64,000 bases of DNA from Phytophthora quininea (lineage: Eukaryota > Oomycota > Peronosporomycetes > Peronosporales > Peronosporaceae), in the NCBI GenBank assembly GCA_011947345.1, contig JAAVTG010000238.1, positions 1-64,000 on the forward strand, read 5' to 3'. A model generated the notes under the pieces. That model made no database searches and was not told the origin of the DNA. It saw only the letters and a program-made list of their open reading frames with translations. Of this stretch, positions 46,965 to 58,164 are shown one piece after another. The position numbers and the translations under genes are program-made. Within the stretch, counting starts at the first letter, position 1. Every line of letters starts with the position of its first letter.

Positions 46965-47163
46965 TTTAGGCGTAGCTTTTTAATTCACCATGATCCTGTC
47001 AAATGACTTCAATTTCAATACTAGTGCTTTTAGCGCTCGAGCGCTCACAGTTAGTTCGTCTGCGACCCCCATGGAGGCGTCACAATGGCGTGCATCCTGT
47101 ATTCGTTCACAGGGCTCGAGGCTTGGCGATTCCGACGAGTTTTCCTCGCGTAAACCGCTGCGC

Positions 47164-50100
47164 CTACAATCCCCCCACAGCGACAATGCACGCAATAGCG
47201 CCAATCAAGATTCCCTCCGTCCCGACGCTGCTGCTGCTGCTGTCCTGGGAATTGGTAGAGTCCGCTGCAGCCAGGGAAACCGTCCGCACGCCACCATTAC
47301 CCGATTGCCCATACTGTCCACCCTGGCCATTCTGATTGTTCTGGCCTTGCTGACCTCCATATTGACCTTGCTGGCCGCCATTCTGTCCTTGCTGGCCGCC
47401 ATATTGGCCTTGTCCGTTTTGACCTTGACCATATTGACCAGTTTGATCGTATGGATTTGTTGGAGTGGGCGTAGTAGGTCTCGTCGGCGCCGGCGTGGGC
47501 TCCTCAGTTGTAGGACACGGCGTCGTTGGCTCCGGGGTTGTCGGTGCCGGCGTGGGCTCCTCAGTTGTAGGACACGGCGTCGTTGGCTCCGGGGTTGTCG
47601 GTGCCGGCGTGGGCTCCTCAGTTGTAGGACACGGCGTCGTTGGCTCCGGGGTTGTCGGTGCCGGCGTGGGCTCCTCGGTTGTAGGACACGGCGTCGTTGG
47701 CTCCGGGGTTGTCGGTGCCGGCGTGGGCTCCTCGGTTGTAGGACACGGCGTCGTTGGCTCCGGGGTTGTCGGTGCCGGCGTGGGCTCCTCAGTTGTAGGA
47801 CACGGCGTCGTTGGCTCCGGGGTTGTCGGTGCCGGCGTGGGCTCCTCAGTTGTAGGACACGGCGTCGTTGGCTCCGGGGTTGTCGGTGCCGGCGTGGGCT
47901 CCTCAGTTGTAGGACACGGCGTCGTTGGCTCCGGGGTTGTCGGTGCCGGCGTGGGCTCCTCAGTTGTAGGACACGGCGTCGTTGGCTCCGGGGTTGTCGG
48001 TGCCGGCGTGGGCTCCTCGGTTGTAGGACACGGCGTCGTTGGCTCCGGGGTTGTCGGTGCCGGCGTGGGCTCCTCGGTTGTAGGACACGGCGTCGTTGGC
48101 TCCGGGGTTGTCGGTGCCGGAGTAGGCTCTGGCGTTGTCGGTGCCGGAGTAGGCTCTGGCGTTGTCGGTGCCGGCGTTGGTTCCGGAGTTGTCGGTGCTG
48201 GAGTAGGCTCTGGCGTTGTCGGTGCAGGAGTTGGTTCCGGAGTTGTCGGTGCTGGAGTAGGCTCTGGCGTTGTCGGTGCAGGAGTTGGTTCCGGAGTTGT
48301 CGGTGCTGGAGTAGGCTCTGGCGTTGTCGGTGCAGGAGTTGGCTCCGGGGTTGTCGGTGCTGGAGTAGGCTCTGGCGTTGTCGGTGCCGGCGTTGGTTCC
48401 GGAGTTGTCGGTGCTGGAGTAGGCTCTGGCGTTGTCGGTGCTGGAGTAGGCTCTGGCGTTGTCGGTGCCGGCGTTGGTTCCGGAGTTGTCGGTGCTGGAG
48501 TAGGCTCTGGCGTTGTCGGTGCAGGAGTTGGTTCCGGAGTTGTCGGTGCTGGAGTAGGCTCTGGCGTTGTCGGTGCAGGAGTTGGTTCCGGAGTTGTCGG
48601 TGCTGGAGTAGGCTCTGGCGTTGTCGGTGCAGGAGTTGGTTCCGGAGTTGTCGGTGCTGGAGTAGGCTCTGGCGTTGTCGGTGCAGGAGTTGGCTCCGGG
48701 GTTGTCGGTGCTGGAGTAGGCTCTGGCGTTGTCGGTGCCGGCGTTGGTTCCGGAGTTGTCGGTGCAGGAGTTGGCTCCGGGGTTGTCGGTGCCGGAGTAG
48801 GCTCTGGCGTTGTCGGTGCTGGAGTAGGCTCTGGCGTTGTCGGTGCAGGAGTTGGCTCTGGCGTCGTCGGTGCTGGAGTAGGCTCTGGCGTTGTCGGTGC
48901 AGGAGTTGGCTCTGGCGTCGTCGGTGCTGGAGTAGGCTCTGGCGTTGTCGGTGCAGGAGTTGGCTCCGGGGTTGTCGGTGCCGGAGTAGGCTCTGGCGTT
49001 GTCGGTGCTGGAGTAGGCTCTGGCGTTGTCGGTGCAGGAGTTGGCTCTGGCGTCGTCGGTGCTGGAGTAGGCTCTGGCGTTGTCGGTGCAGGAGTTGGCT
49101 CTGGCGTCGTCGGTGCTGGAGTAGGCTCTGGCGTTGTCGGTGCAGGAGTAGGCTCTGGCGTTGTCGGTGCCGGGGTAGGCTCCGCCGTTGTTGGCGCCGG
49201 AGTCTCAGTTGACGGTGTTGGCGTCTCGGGCGTCTGCGTCGTCGGCCCAGGAGTCTCTGGTGTCGCAGTTGATGGAGACGGGGTCTCAGGCGTAGCGCTC
49301 GATGGTGTTGGCGTTCCAGGCGTAGCGGTCGACGGCGTTGGCGTCTCTGGAGTAGCAGTCGACGGCGTTGGCGTACCTGTTGATGGAGACGGCGTCCCAG
49401 GCGTAGCGGTCGACGGCGTTGGCGTCTCTGGAGTAGCAGTCGACGGCGTTGGCGTACCTGTTGATGGAGACGGCGTCCCAGGCGTAGCGGTCGACGGCGT
49501 TGGCGTCTCTGGTGTAGCAGTCGACGGCGTTGGCGTACCTGTTGATGGAGACGGCGTCCCAGGCGTAGCAGTCGACGGCGTTGGCGTCTCTGGTGTAGCA
49601 GTCGACGGCGTTGGCGTACCTGTTGATGGAGACGGCGTCCCAGGCGTAGCGGTCGACGGCGTTGGCGTCTCGGGTGCCTGCGTCGTTGTCTCTGGCGTCT
49701 CAGTTGATGGCGTCGGGGTCTCTGGAGTTTGTGTAGATGGCGTCGGTGTACCAGGGATAGATGTTGACGGAGGCGAAGTCTCAGGCGTCTCCGTTGTTGG
49801 TGCCGTCGTCTGTGGTGCTTCGGTCGTAGGAGCTAAGTTGCCTGGAGTCTGACTTGAAGGCGTCGGTGTTGAGGGTGCTTCAGTCGCAGGCGGCTCCGTT
49901 TGTGGCGTTTCAGTTGATGGTTGAGCAGTGGACGGTGCCTCGGTCACAGGTGCTTCCGTCGGCGCCTCTGTGAGAACTTCCCCGCAGTCGTACAGCTCTG
50001 TCACTGGGGTGGTCTGCACGAACCAGCTCTCGTCATAGTTTTCGTTGCCGTCAAACGCCGCGCTCTCGTCGATACTCTCCACAACGTCGTCTCCATCGAA

Positions 50101-50543
50101 ATTCCAAGTGGGGCAGCTCTTTTCCACCGTCGGTACGGTCACTGCTGGGGTGGACGCTGGCACTGTCGCTGCTGGGGTGAACGTGGCCACGGTTGCTGCC
50201 GGCGTAGTGGCCGGTGCGTCTCCGCAGCCCACCGACGGCAGCACGCAGCCCCACGTGGAGCCCGAGACGATCCGACATTCGGCGTCCTCGGGGGCTACGC
50301 ACTCGGCGCCCGCGTACGACGGCAGGTAGTCGTGGCAGTCGGCCACCGCCACGTCGCCCTTCAGCGGACACGCGGTGCCCGCGGGCTCGATCCGGCGCCG
50401 GCGCACAGAGCCCCTCTGGAGTCGTCTATGGAGTAGGTGGCGTCGCCGCACACGCTCACGTCCAGCGCCCGCGCGCCGCACGTCGCTAGCGCCGCCGCTG
50501 TGATGCACAGCACCCTCGCAGTCTGCCGCATATGGCCGCGCAT
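47164..50543 (-). CDS. Mucin-like Thr/Pro repeat surface protein
   Basis: About 1126 residues. A signal peptide starts at 50543 ([20 protein letters not shown]). It is followed by a Cys-rich N-terminal domain of about 80 residues ([19 protein letters not shown] ... [13 protein letters not shown]), one frame break near 50400, and an acidic spacer. Three repeat blocks follow in order of translation: 27-residue, 9-residue (PAPTTPEPT) and 19-residue ([19 protein letters not shown]). Then comes a Gly/Gln-rich segment ([19 protein letters not shown]). The end is a hydrophobic stretch, [16 protein letters not shown], that could be a GPI signal or TM anchor. The domain order resembles Phytophthora mucin-like and Car proteins, which are expressed during cyst germination and are heavily O-glycosylated. 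Function in adhesion or protection is inference. Confidence 0.8.
47489..48118 (-). repeat. 57 bp tandem repeat, 11 copies
   Basis: Encodes [19 protein letters not shown], 19 residues per unit. Copies differ at only one or two positions (for example CTCAG versus CTCGG), which indicates recent expansion or homogenisation. Unlike the other two blocks, each unit carries a Cys. Confidence 0.85.
48119..49190 (-). repeat. 27 bp tandem repeat, about 39 copies
   Basis: Encodes the nonapeptide PAPTTPEPT. Unit variants (GGAGTAGGCTCTGGCGTTGT, GGAGTTGGTTCCGGAGTTGT) alternate in higher-order pairs and triplets, so copies spread as blocks. All differences seen are synonymous. Confidence 0.85.
49294..49660 (-). 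repeat. 81 bp tandem repeat, about 4 copies
   Basis: Encodes a 27-residue unit containing [20 protein letters not shown]. Starts of successive units are visible at 49375, 49456, 49537 and 49618. Confidence 0.8.
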
Positions 50544-50562
50544 GCTGTGTCGAGTTCGTGGG

Positions 50563-50578
50563 AAAATGGCAAGTGAGG
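50563..50578 (-). promoter_or_regulatory. Oomycete initiator of the mucin-like gene
   Basis: On the minus strand, CCTCACTTGCCATTTT followed by CCC matches Inr (YCAYTYY, one mismatch) plus a perfect FPR (CATTTTC). It is 19 bp upstream of the ATG at 50543. Confidence 0.6.
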
Positions 50579-51147
50579 ATCGAGGGCCACCATGTGCACG
50601 AACAACCAGTCAGTAATGAAATAAGTGGGACATCGAAATGTACCCTTGACTGACTTTTGTATGGTGCAACACGGGGGGCATTCAAATGTAGCGACGTGGT
50701 TTTCCCGCCTGCTTCGGGAAGATGTGATTCAGGGCACGTTCAGCGTGGCGGTGATCGGCGACTTGATGCTGTCGTGACAAGCGTCGTGCCTGCCCAAATG
50801 GGGTGCGCCGGTCAACTATGCGGGCAGTAGCTCAAGTCAAGTCCGATTCGGTGGCTGCATTTTCCTGGCTGTGAGAGAATTCAACCCGCAGCCTGCCCAT
50901 GACAAGCTGCCACAGACTTGGGTTAGCTGTTCAGAGCGCTTCTGGTCGATGTGTGAAGCGACACCGCGGTTCATGAGTCTCGCTTCATGCACATTTATTC
51001 GGCCGCGACAACGTCAGGAGCAAGGAGACCAACGACTTCGACTTGCTCTGTTTGCTAGTGACTAAGAAAACCGAGTATCCACGAGCACAAGTATGCATGA
51101 TAAGACTGTCCCTGGCTGGCCGTGTTGGCGCGTACGAAGCTGGCCGC
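50579..51147. other. Intergenic, 0.6 kb
   Basis: Between the mucin-like gene start and the 3' end of the RWP-RK gene (both -). No supported gene; it presumably holds the mucin promoter and the RWP-RK polyadenylation region. Confidence 0.5.
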
Positions 51148-52826
51148 TCACTCGGCAATGTCGCACAAGATGGACGAGATGGAGCCGCGCCTCCCGCTGC
51201 GGTGGGTCGTCGTCGAGGGCCGCTCGCACACTGCGCCGGCGTCTCGCGCTCGAGCGCGCCTCCGGTCTGCCCGCAGCTGCCTCTCGGGCACGCTCTGGCT
51301 GCGCATGCGGCTCATGGAGGGCAGCTCGTCTTGCCGCGGGATCTTGATGGCCGGTGGCTGGTGGGCGTGCAGGCTCACGCGAAATGGCTGCTTGCGCTTC
51401 TTCTTTCGGCTGCCGGCTTTGACCGAATCCGCAACGACGGCGCCGTCCTGGCTGCCCAGGACGCCTGCGTCGCTCGTTTGGAGCGCTTGACCTCTTGGCT
51501 TTGCCCTTGAGTGCTCCGACTTGACCTTGGATCTCTTCTTGGCTTTCCTGGAGAGGGCAGCGCTTTCTACAGCCGCGTCAGTGACCAACATGGCCTCATC
51601 TTTGATCTCTCCGCCCGGGAATTCGACATGGGCCTCCTGGGCCTGAGCCTGGGCCTGGGCCAGCTCTGCCGCCAACTCCATGGGGCTACGCAGCTTAGTG
51701 TCGGCTTGTGCCTTGCGGCTCTTCTCGTTCGGGTTCTGGATCACAGCTGAAAGCTCCTCGCGGAGCGAGTCAATCTGCGACTGAAACCGCTTGCGCTCTG
51801 CACCGACAGCGTTGCCGGCCAGCACCTGCAACGACGTGATACGATTTACAAGGCTGCGGATGCGCCGGTGCGGCCAGCGCACGAGGCCGTTGCGGCGGCA
51901 GATCTTCTTCATCAACGTGATGCACACGCCCAGCTCCTTGGCAACGACTGCCATCGGCTTGTTGAAGTGCGGCCGCAGCTCGTTGAGCGTCAAGTCCTTG
52001 ACGTTCATCGCTCCTCCCACGTGTCCGCCCGACGTCATGGGCGGCATGTGCTTCATCGCATTCGTGGGGCTGCCGTTGGGCATGAAGAGCCCCGCGTCTC
52101 CCGATATCATGACGTCTCCAATGTTCACCGCGGTGGGCGTCGTGGAGTAGCCCGAGCTCGACTGGCTCTGCGACTGCATCATGACGTGGTGCGGGCTCAT
52201 CGTCAACGGCGCCCCGGAAACGTAGAGCGAGGATAGCCCGCTGCCGTGGATCGGGGACATTTGCAGCGGCAGTCCATGCTCTAGTTGCTGATCGAGCTGC
52301 TGCTGTTGCTGCTGCTGCGCCTGCAGCTGCATGTAGGGCGTCACGACTCCCGATGCGTTGGCCAGCGAGTCCATCTGCCCCGTGGGCTGCGTCAGCAGTG
52401 CAAACATGTTCTGCGGCGCCTCGTAGGACCAGGCGTCTGCGATGAAGCGCGAGTCGAACTGCAGCTCCTTCATGACGGTGGGGGACACGGGCGACACCGA
52501 GTCGCAGCCGAGAGTGGGCCTGACAGCCCGTCGCCAGGCTTGGGCATCAGCGACTTGAGCGCGTCGGGATCCAGGTTGTTGTCTGCCACGCCGGGGCCGT
52601 TGGTCTGGGATGTCTCCACCTTGAGCGCCGAGCCGCCGGGCGTGGTGGGCTTGTTCTTGGGCGGCGGCTGGACGCCCGTGTCTGTCCAGGCCACGTCAGG
52701 CTTGCTCTCGGCCGCAGCTTTGGAGGTTGAAGTTGCCTCGTGCCCCTCGTTCAGGTAGGGGTTGCTCTCGGGCTCGGGGCCCGACGCCAGTTCGGGCGCG
52801 CGGTGCTGCTCCATCTCGGTCGCCAT
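51148..52826 (-). CDS. RWP-RK domain transcription factor
   Basis: About 559 residues starting MATEMEQHRAPELASGPEPE at 52826; a frame break near 52505 joins it to the main part. An N-terminal region with a glutamine run (QAQQQQQQQLDQQ) precedes the RWP-RK domain: LTLNELRPHFNKPMAVVAKE, LGVCITLMKKICRRNGL and RWPHRRIRSLVNRI. The signature reads RWPHRR, with Arg where plants usually have Lys. After it come a short coiled coil (AERKRFQSQIDSLREELSAV) and a basic region (SRKAKKRSKVKS, SRKKKRKQPFR) that could be a nuclear localisation signal. The last 40 residues are Arg-rich and may be out of frame. RWP-RK proteins are DNA-binding regulators; targets here are unknown. Confidence 0.85.
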
Positions 52827-54692
52827 CGCGCGGGGAGGGAGGGGGAGAGGCTCAGGCGGCTAGAGCGGATCTAGCGGGCGGTCGATGTCTAACTGCGAGT
52901 CGCCGAGGAATGGCAGGCCTCCATCGGTGCTCGCGCCGAGAACGCGAAAAATCGAAGGAAATCTTGTTTTTAAGACAAATCTGGCGGTTTCACTTCAATG
53001 ACGGGACGACCTTTCAGGGCGACCGTTCAGCACGTGCCGAAGCGGCGGCGGAATCTTTTCGGCCCGCAAGCGGGGACTTGCGCCCTGGTGCTCAGTGTCA
53101 GGACTCCACTGCGTCTCCTTGGTTCGCCGCCAGACCTTCCTCGAGCTCGGCCAGGCATCGTGCCTTGGCCTGCTCGGGCAAAACAATGCCAGGCTTGTTT
53201 TGCAAGCCTTTCGAAAAAAATCTTGTTGGAGCTGCCCGCTCTGTTTCTGCGCGAGCTTTCTCGTCCAACGTAGCTCATGTTTCGCCGACAACAATGACTG
53301 CTTCACGAGCATGATCCTGGACAGCTTGCTGTCCTTGTACGTCGTGATCGCCATCTCTTGGGGCACTGTCTGTAGCCATCGATCTTTCGTCTACAGCACA
53401 TCATGGACGAAAGTCGACTAGCCAATCGCCAGTACATGTTTGAAGCGTTCCGCTCTCGAAACGCTGCCGTTGGAGAAGCATTGAGCAGCCAGCAGGGACA
53501 GACGATCTTCCAGTGCCGACATCGATTCGTTGTCATGCTTGGGCCGATACTTGCATGGACCGTGTCTCGGTGGTGTAAGGGCTGCGTCGCGATCGGCAAA
53601 CTGAAGTGATTATTGCCGCCCCCAAAGGTTAACGGAGACACTTGCAGCGTTCGTGGTCTCTTGGAGCCCGCGATCCCATCTGCTGCAAGTGTCGCCCAGC
53701 AGCTGTGGCCCGCATTGAGCTCAAGCTCGCTGCGCCGCCGCCCCATCGATCGTTTGCCGCCGACAATGTCTCCGCCCTCCCGTCCCTTATTACTTCCCGG
53801 TCAAATGAGCGCGCTGCACTAGCTTGGCGCGTGGATTTTATCCGGCAATCGGTTCAGCTTGCAGTGTGGCGGTCTTGGCGAGGTATCACTGCGGCTAGAG
53901 CACAGCTTTATCTCGCAGGCGGCCATGGGATCCCTTGCCGTGCTTGAAGACACTGGCTCAGCTGCGATCCTCGCCCGAGAGCGGACCACCGCTTGACCGG
54001 TGTCTCCAGTAAAGTCGGAAGAGCTCTCTGTATTTCTCCTCGGATACAGCGTGGCGGCACGAGCCGATCCCAGCTTCACTCCAGACCGTGAGAAATCGGT
54101 CATACGCCGCCGCGCCGATCGTATGGCATGTGCGACGAGATGAGTACGGGTGGGCGGCCCCTATGATAGCATCTGCAGAGCGAGCTCGTCCAGCGTAGCG
54201 CAGTCTTGCGGGGCTTGGCGCGCTTCCAGGCGATCCAAACTCCGGGGAAATGGTCGATGCGACACGCATTCCACAAGGCACAAATCACCGCTGGCGTCAG
54301 TTCAGCCGCCAAACTAGCACTCGCGCGCGGGCGGGCGGCGGGCGCTGGCCCGCCCAGGAGCTGCGTGGAGCGTGGGGGCCGCGCACACACAGACACACCC
54401 AACGACGTGGGCACGACTACTGGTGCGGCGAAGTCGGCGACCCGCCTTCCTTCCAAAAAGTTTGAATTCGCGCGCTGAACCGCTGCGGGGTTTCTTGGCG
54501 TGAAATCGAGTCGCTCCAGCAGAAACGAGGCAAAATGCAAGCGAGGCATTAGCAGAAACGAGTCGCCAGCTGCTGCGCTCGGTTGAGAGGCATCTGATTG
54601 ACCCCGTTCCCCGGCGGACGCTTGCAGCCACTGGACTATCCCCAATTGCCAACGTGCTCCGTGCGTCCTAGTCCCCAACCGAGGCCCATGCC
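52827..54692. other. Divergent intergenic region, 1.9 kb
   Basis: Between RWP-RK (-) and the S33-like gene (+). Several 100-190 codon ORFs exist, but none shows a domain, signal peptide or consistent composition. A minus-strand stretch near 53980-54050 (VSEEKYRELFRLYWRHRS) looks protein-like but could not be extended. I see no supported gene. Confidence 0.4.
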
Positions 54693-57149
54693 ATGCCCAG
54701 CGGCGTCAGTGCAGGTCCTTCTTCCTGGCCATCCTCCTTCTCCTCCAGCGAGCACAAGAGCGACTCGAGCTCCAGCGACGGTCGGTCGAGTCCAAGCCTC
54801 CTGCCCGGTCCAGCCAGCGTTGATCCTCCGGTGACAGCGGACCAAGTGATCGAGATCTCCATCTCGTCGGACGAACTCCCGAGCTGGAGAAGAAACAACC
54901 TGCCGGTGCACACGGGACCCATGCCATGGCCCGGTCGGACTCGCAGCGTCTTGCGGCGATACTCGCCGTTGGTGCCGCCTGCAGCGCTGCTCATTATTCT
55001 GGTCGTGCTGCTCGTGCAAGACCTGGCCAACGCTGACGGAAATGCTGACTCATCCGATTCGCCGTCGGCGAATGAGGCGGTGATCGAGTGGAGCGCCTGC
55101 GACCTAGACAATGCAGTCGCCAACGCGTACAACATCACGGCGCAATGCAGTTCGTTGGCGTTTCCGTTGTGCTACGACGGCATTTGTGATGCTGAAGACG
55201 AGAATGCAACCATTGCAGTGGCATTCAAACGTATCGCCGCAGTAGGTGCCGACAGCAACAGCGACGTCAGTGAGCAGACCGTGTGGTACCTTCCTGATCG
55301 ACCCGACTTGCAGACTCGTTCCGATGTGGATTTGCAGATGACGTTGCTGTACCAAGAATTGCGCGGACAAGTTGACATCTACACAATGGACCTGCGTGGC
55401 AGCGGCAACAGCACAGCACTCGCGTGCAACAGCTCAGACGGGCCACCACTGCAATCGGCCATTTTGCTAGAAACAGCGGCGTGTTGCAAGCTTCCGATGT
55501 GCGAGCTTGCGTTGCTCGACTGCGAGGACTCGGGTATACCGACTTTAATGCGTTTTCGCTGGCCAGTGCAGCTCGAGATATTGAGGTGGTAGTGTCAACA
55601 TACCAACCATCCACACACGGCGTCGTCTACGCGCTGGGCTACGGCACACTTGTGGCACAGCAACTGATGCAGCGCGGTATCTCTCAGGTCGTTGGATTTG
55701 TTCTTGACAGCGCGCTGGGAGGGCTCGTAGATAACGCAAGCTCGACCTCGCTACAAGGTGGAACAGACGAATACCAAGTGTCCAAAAGCGATGAAGACTT
55801 TGGCGAGGTTGCCGACATTTTCCTTGCGTGGTGCCAGGCAGACTCCGATTGTTCCGAAATGTTTTCCAATGCAAGCGTCATCACGACGCTAAATGGCACA
55901 CTTCTAGAAGTGTACGATCGGCTGGACACGGACACTACGTCCATGTGTGCCTCAATCTTAAGTAATACGGCAGACAGCAGCAACTCCGCCACGAACGGAG
56001 CGACGCCGCCGTCTTTCATCCTTCGACAACTTTTCGCGGAGATGATGGAAAGCTCGACGCTGCGAGCGTTCGTCCCGGTACTAGCGTATCGCTTTCATCG
56101 ATGTGGATCGGAAGACCTCACGCTGCTAATGCAGTTCGTAAACACTACGTTTGAAACTGCCGATGAGGTTGTAACACCAGACCTTGTATTTGCAATGCAA
56201 GCGTTTAGTGAGCTTTGGGAGCAGCCTTCGCCAGAACAAGCAAATCTTACCCAGCGATTCATTGATTCTGTGATCAGCGACGGTCGCGTGTACACGCAAC
56301 TTCAGAGCTACTGCTTGTTCACGGGGATACTTCTCCGGCGTGCACGAATGACTCAACCGTCGTGGCAAATTCGTCGGCGACTGAAGGCACGCTGTCGTAT
56401 CAACGCGGGGTAGTGAACTCTACCAACGTGATTCCGACTGGCGCTAGCGTGCTTTTGCTCAGTGGAGGTCTGGACTCGGTCGCTCCACCCAAGTACGCGG
56501 CCACTCTCTTTGACAAGTATCAAGGTGGCGATAAAGCGTTACTCGTAGTCGCTAATGGCACGCATGGGGTAGTGCAATCGGCGATGCAGTCCAACGGTAC
56601 CGCGTGCGGTCGGCGAGTGCTGGCATCTTACGTGCGGAACAGCGGCAATTTGAGCGCCTACGACGCGTCATGCATGACGGATCTGCAGACCCAAAGCCTG
56701 GCGATTTCCAATGCTTCAAGTCTGCTGGTGCTAGGTGTGTCGGACGCGTACAATGGCGTGTTTGTGAGCAATACCAGCAGTAGCGGAAGCAGCATTGGGT
56801 TTCCAGTAGCAGCAGCGGCACCGAGGGCTCAACATCGTCCAGCTCGGCTCTTGATGATCTTAACAACCGCATATCGGCACTTGAAAACTCTCGACGCCGC
56901 TACGAAGTGGCGCTGATTGTAGTCGGCAGTGTTCTCGGCTTTGTATTGATCTGTTCTGCTGTGGTGTACATCTTTCGACAGCGACGCAAGCGGCAACTCG
57001 CGGATGAAGAAGTCATGCTGCGGCGAATGCGCGGCGACGAGGAAAACGAAATCGAGCTGATGCGCAGCATTTACTTGCTCTCTTCCAGCTCTCCAAGCAG
57101 CGGCGAACGGACGCAAGGTGCGCGCGCGCAGTCGAGCAATAGCGCGTAG
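54693..57149 (+). CDS. S33-like membrane protein lacking the catalytic serine
   Basis: About 818 residues. It starts MPSGVSAGPSSWPSSFSSSE at 54693, then has an N-terminal TM helix (VPPAALLIILVVLLVQDLAN). The ectodomain aligns by eye with the S33-type protein at 1799-3780: IYTMDLRGSGNS, VLDSALGGLVD, LLLSGGLDSVAPPKYA. The nucleophile elbow reads VYALGYGTL, so the Ser of VYGVSYGTAL is Gly (GGC, near 55641). The oxyanion GGPGASS is replaced by DRPDLQT. The Asp (SGGLDS) and His (NGTHGVV) remain. A second TM helix (ALIVVGSVLGFVLICSAVVY) and a cytoplasmic tail follow. Frame breaks near 55475, 56330 and 56815 are away from the elbow. Probably a non-enzymatic paralogue (inference). Confidence 0.75.
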
Positions 57150-58164
57150 ATATTTAACATCGGTAGGATAAAGCAGTGTACAGTATCCAAACAAAAACTA
57201 CATGTAGCACTTCCGTTCGCAGTCAAGTCCTGTGTTTCGACAAACAGAATGGATACCGTCGCTTCAGAATTGAAGTGGAAGCGGCCGTCACGCTATCACT
57301 GGCGCATGTCGGGACCTTGCGGCGGTGGAGCTCTCCGGCACGGCCTGCAGCAGCAGCGCACGCGTGGAGGACGCGATACCGTGTCATGACACCAAGACTC
57401 GAGGGTAATCGAGGCTGATTTCCAGGTTCCAGTCCTCGAACCGCGCAGTGCATCACCAGAAAAACGCAGAGACCGGCCCATTACTGCCTTGCCATCGAGA
57501 TAGCTTCACCAGCGCAGGGCTTTGGGAAGCTGCCGCTAGCGAGCAGATCAAGTCGTCGCGGACGCAGGCCCTCATGCAGTCGAGGACGCCCCTGCCCAGG
57601 CTTGCCCGCCGAGCCGATAAGGCGGCCTGGGCGGGGCAACCGACGCGCCATCTTCAGGAAAGCATCTGCTGCTTCGGATCGGAACCACACTTGCGCGCTG
57701 TATGGCCTTGTTTTACCAAAGACTAGGCAGTCACGACCACCCTCCCCATCACCACGGTGGCACTCACGACGCGCAGCAAACCGCCAGCGCTCCGCGGCGT
57801 TCTTGTCTTGACTGCTGCTTGCAGGCAGGTTGCCGTCTCCGCAGCTCTGGCGGGCCGAGTTGCTGCCGTTTCGAGCGCTTCAGAACTGAAGCAAAAGCCG
57901 CTCCGCTTCGGGCCAACGGCGGAAGCGGAAAGCCTCTCCAATCCGATCGCCGATCCTGATTCTTTTCGACAAGCGATTTTATACTTGAACAACGTATCGG
58001 CCATCAGCGGATCCGCTGCCTCTTCTGCGCGCCATCTAACAAGGGAACCCCTCTCCCCAGCTTGTCGGCAGTCACTTCAGAAACTCGCAGCGGAGCCACA
58101 AGTGTTGGCGAGTGCGTTCGCTCTCCCGTGCGCTTCCTGCTGCTTCCCCCCCCACTGCGTCACC
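57150..58164. other. Intergenic, 1.0 kb
   Basis: Between the S33-like gene and the TAZ gene (both +). Open frames continue upstream of the TAZ start codon but have no domain; the region is read as 3' and 5' flanks. Confidence 0.45.

Noticed and set aside
49294..49660. CRISPR-like appearance of regular repeats
   Set aside because: Units are contiguous coding repeats with no spacers, in a eukaryotic gene.
47465..49852. Very long plus-strand open frames (about 795 and 740 codons) opposite the mucin gene, encoding Val/Gly or Arg/Cys repeats
   Set aside because: They are by-products of a repeat whose unit length is a multiple of three. They lack signal peptide, domain and start context, while the minus frame has a complete secreted-protein layout.
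54100..54678. 192-codon minus-strand ORF upstream of the S33-like gene
   Set aside because: GC-rich chance frame with no domain or conserved composition; it overlaps the likely promoter of the downstream gene.
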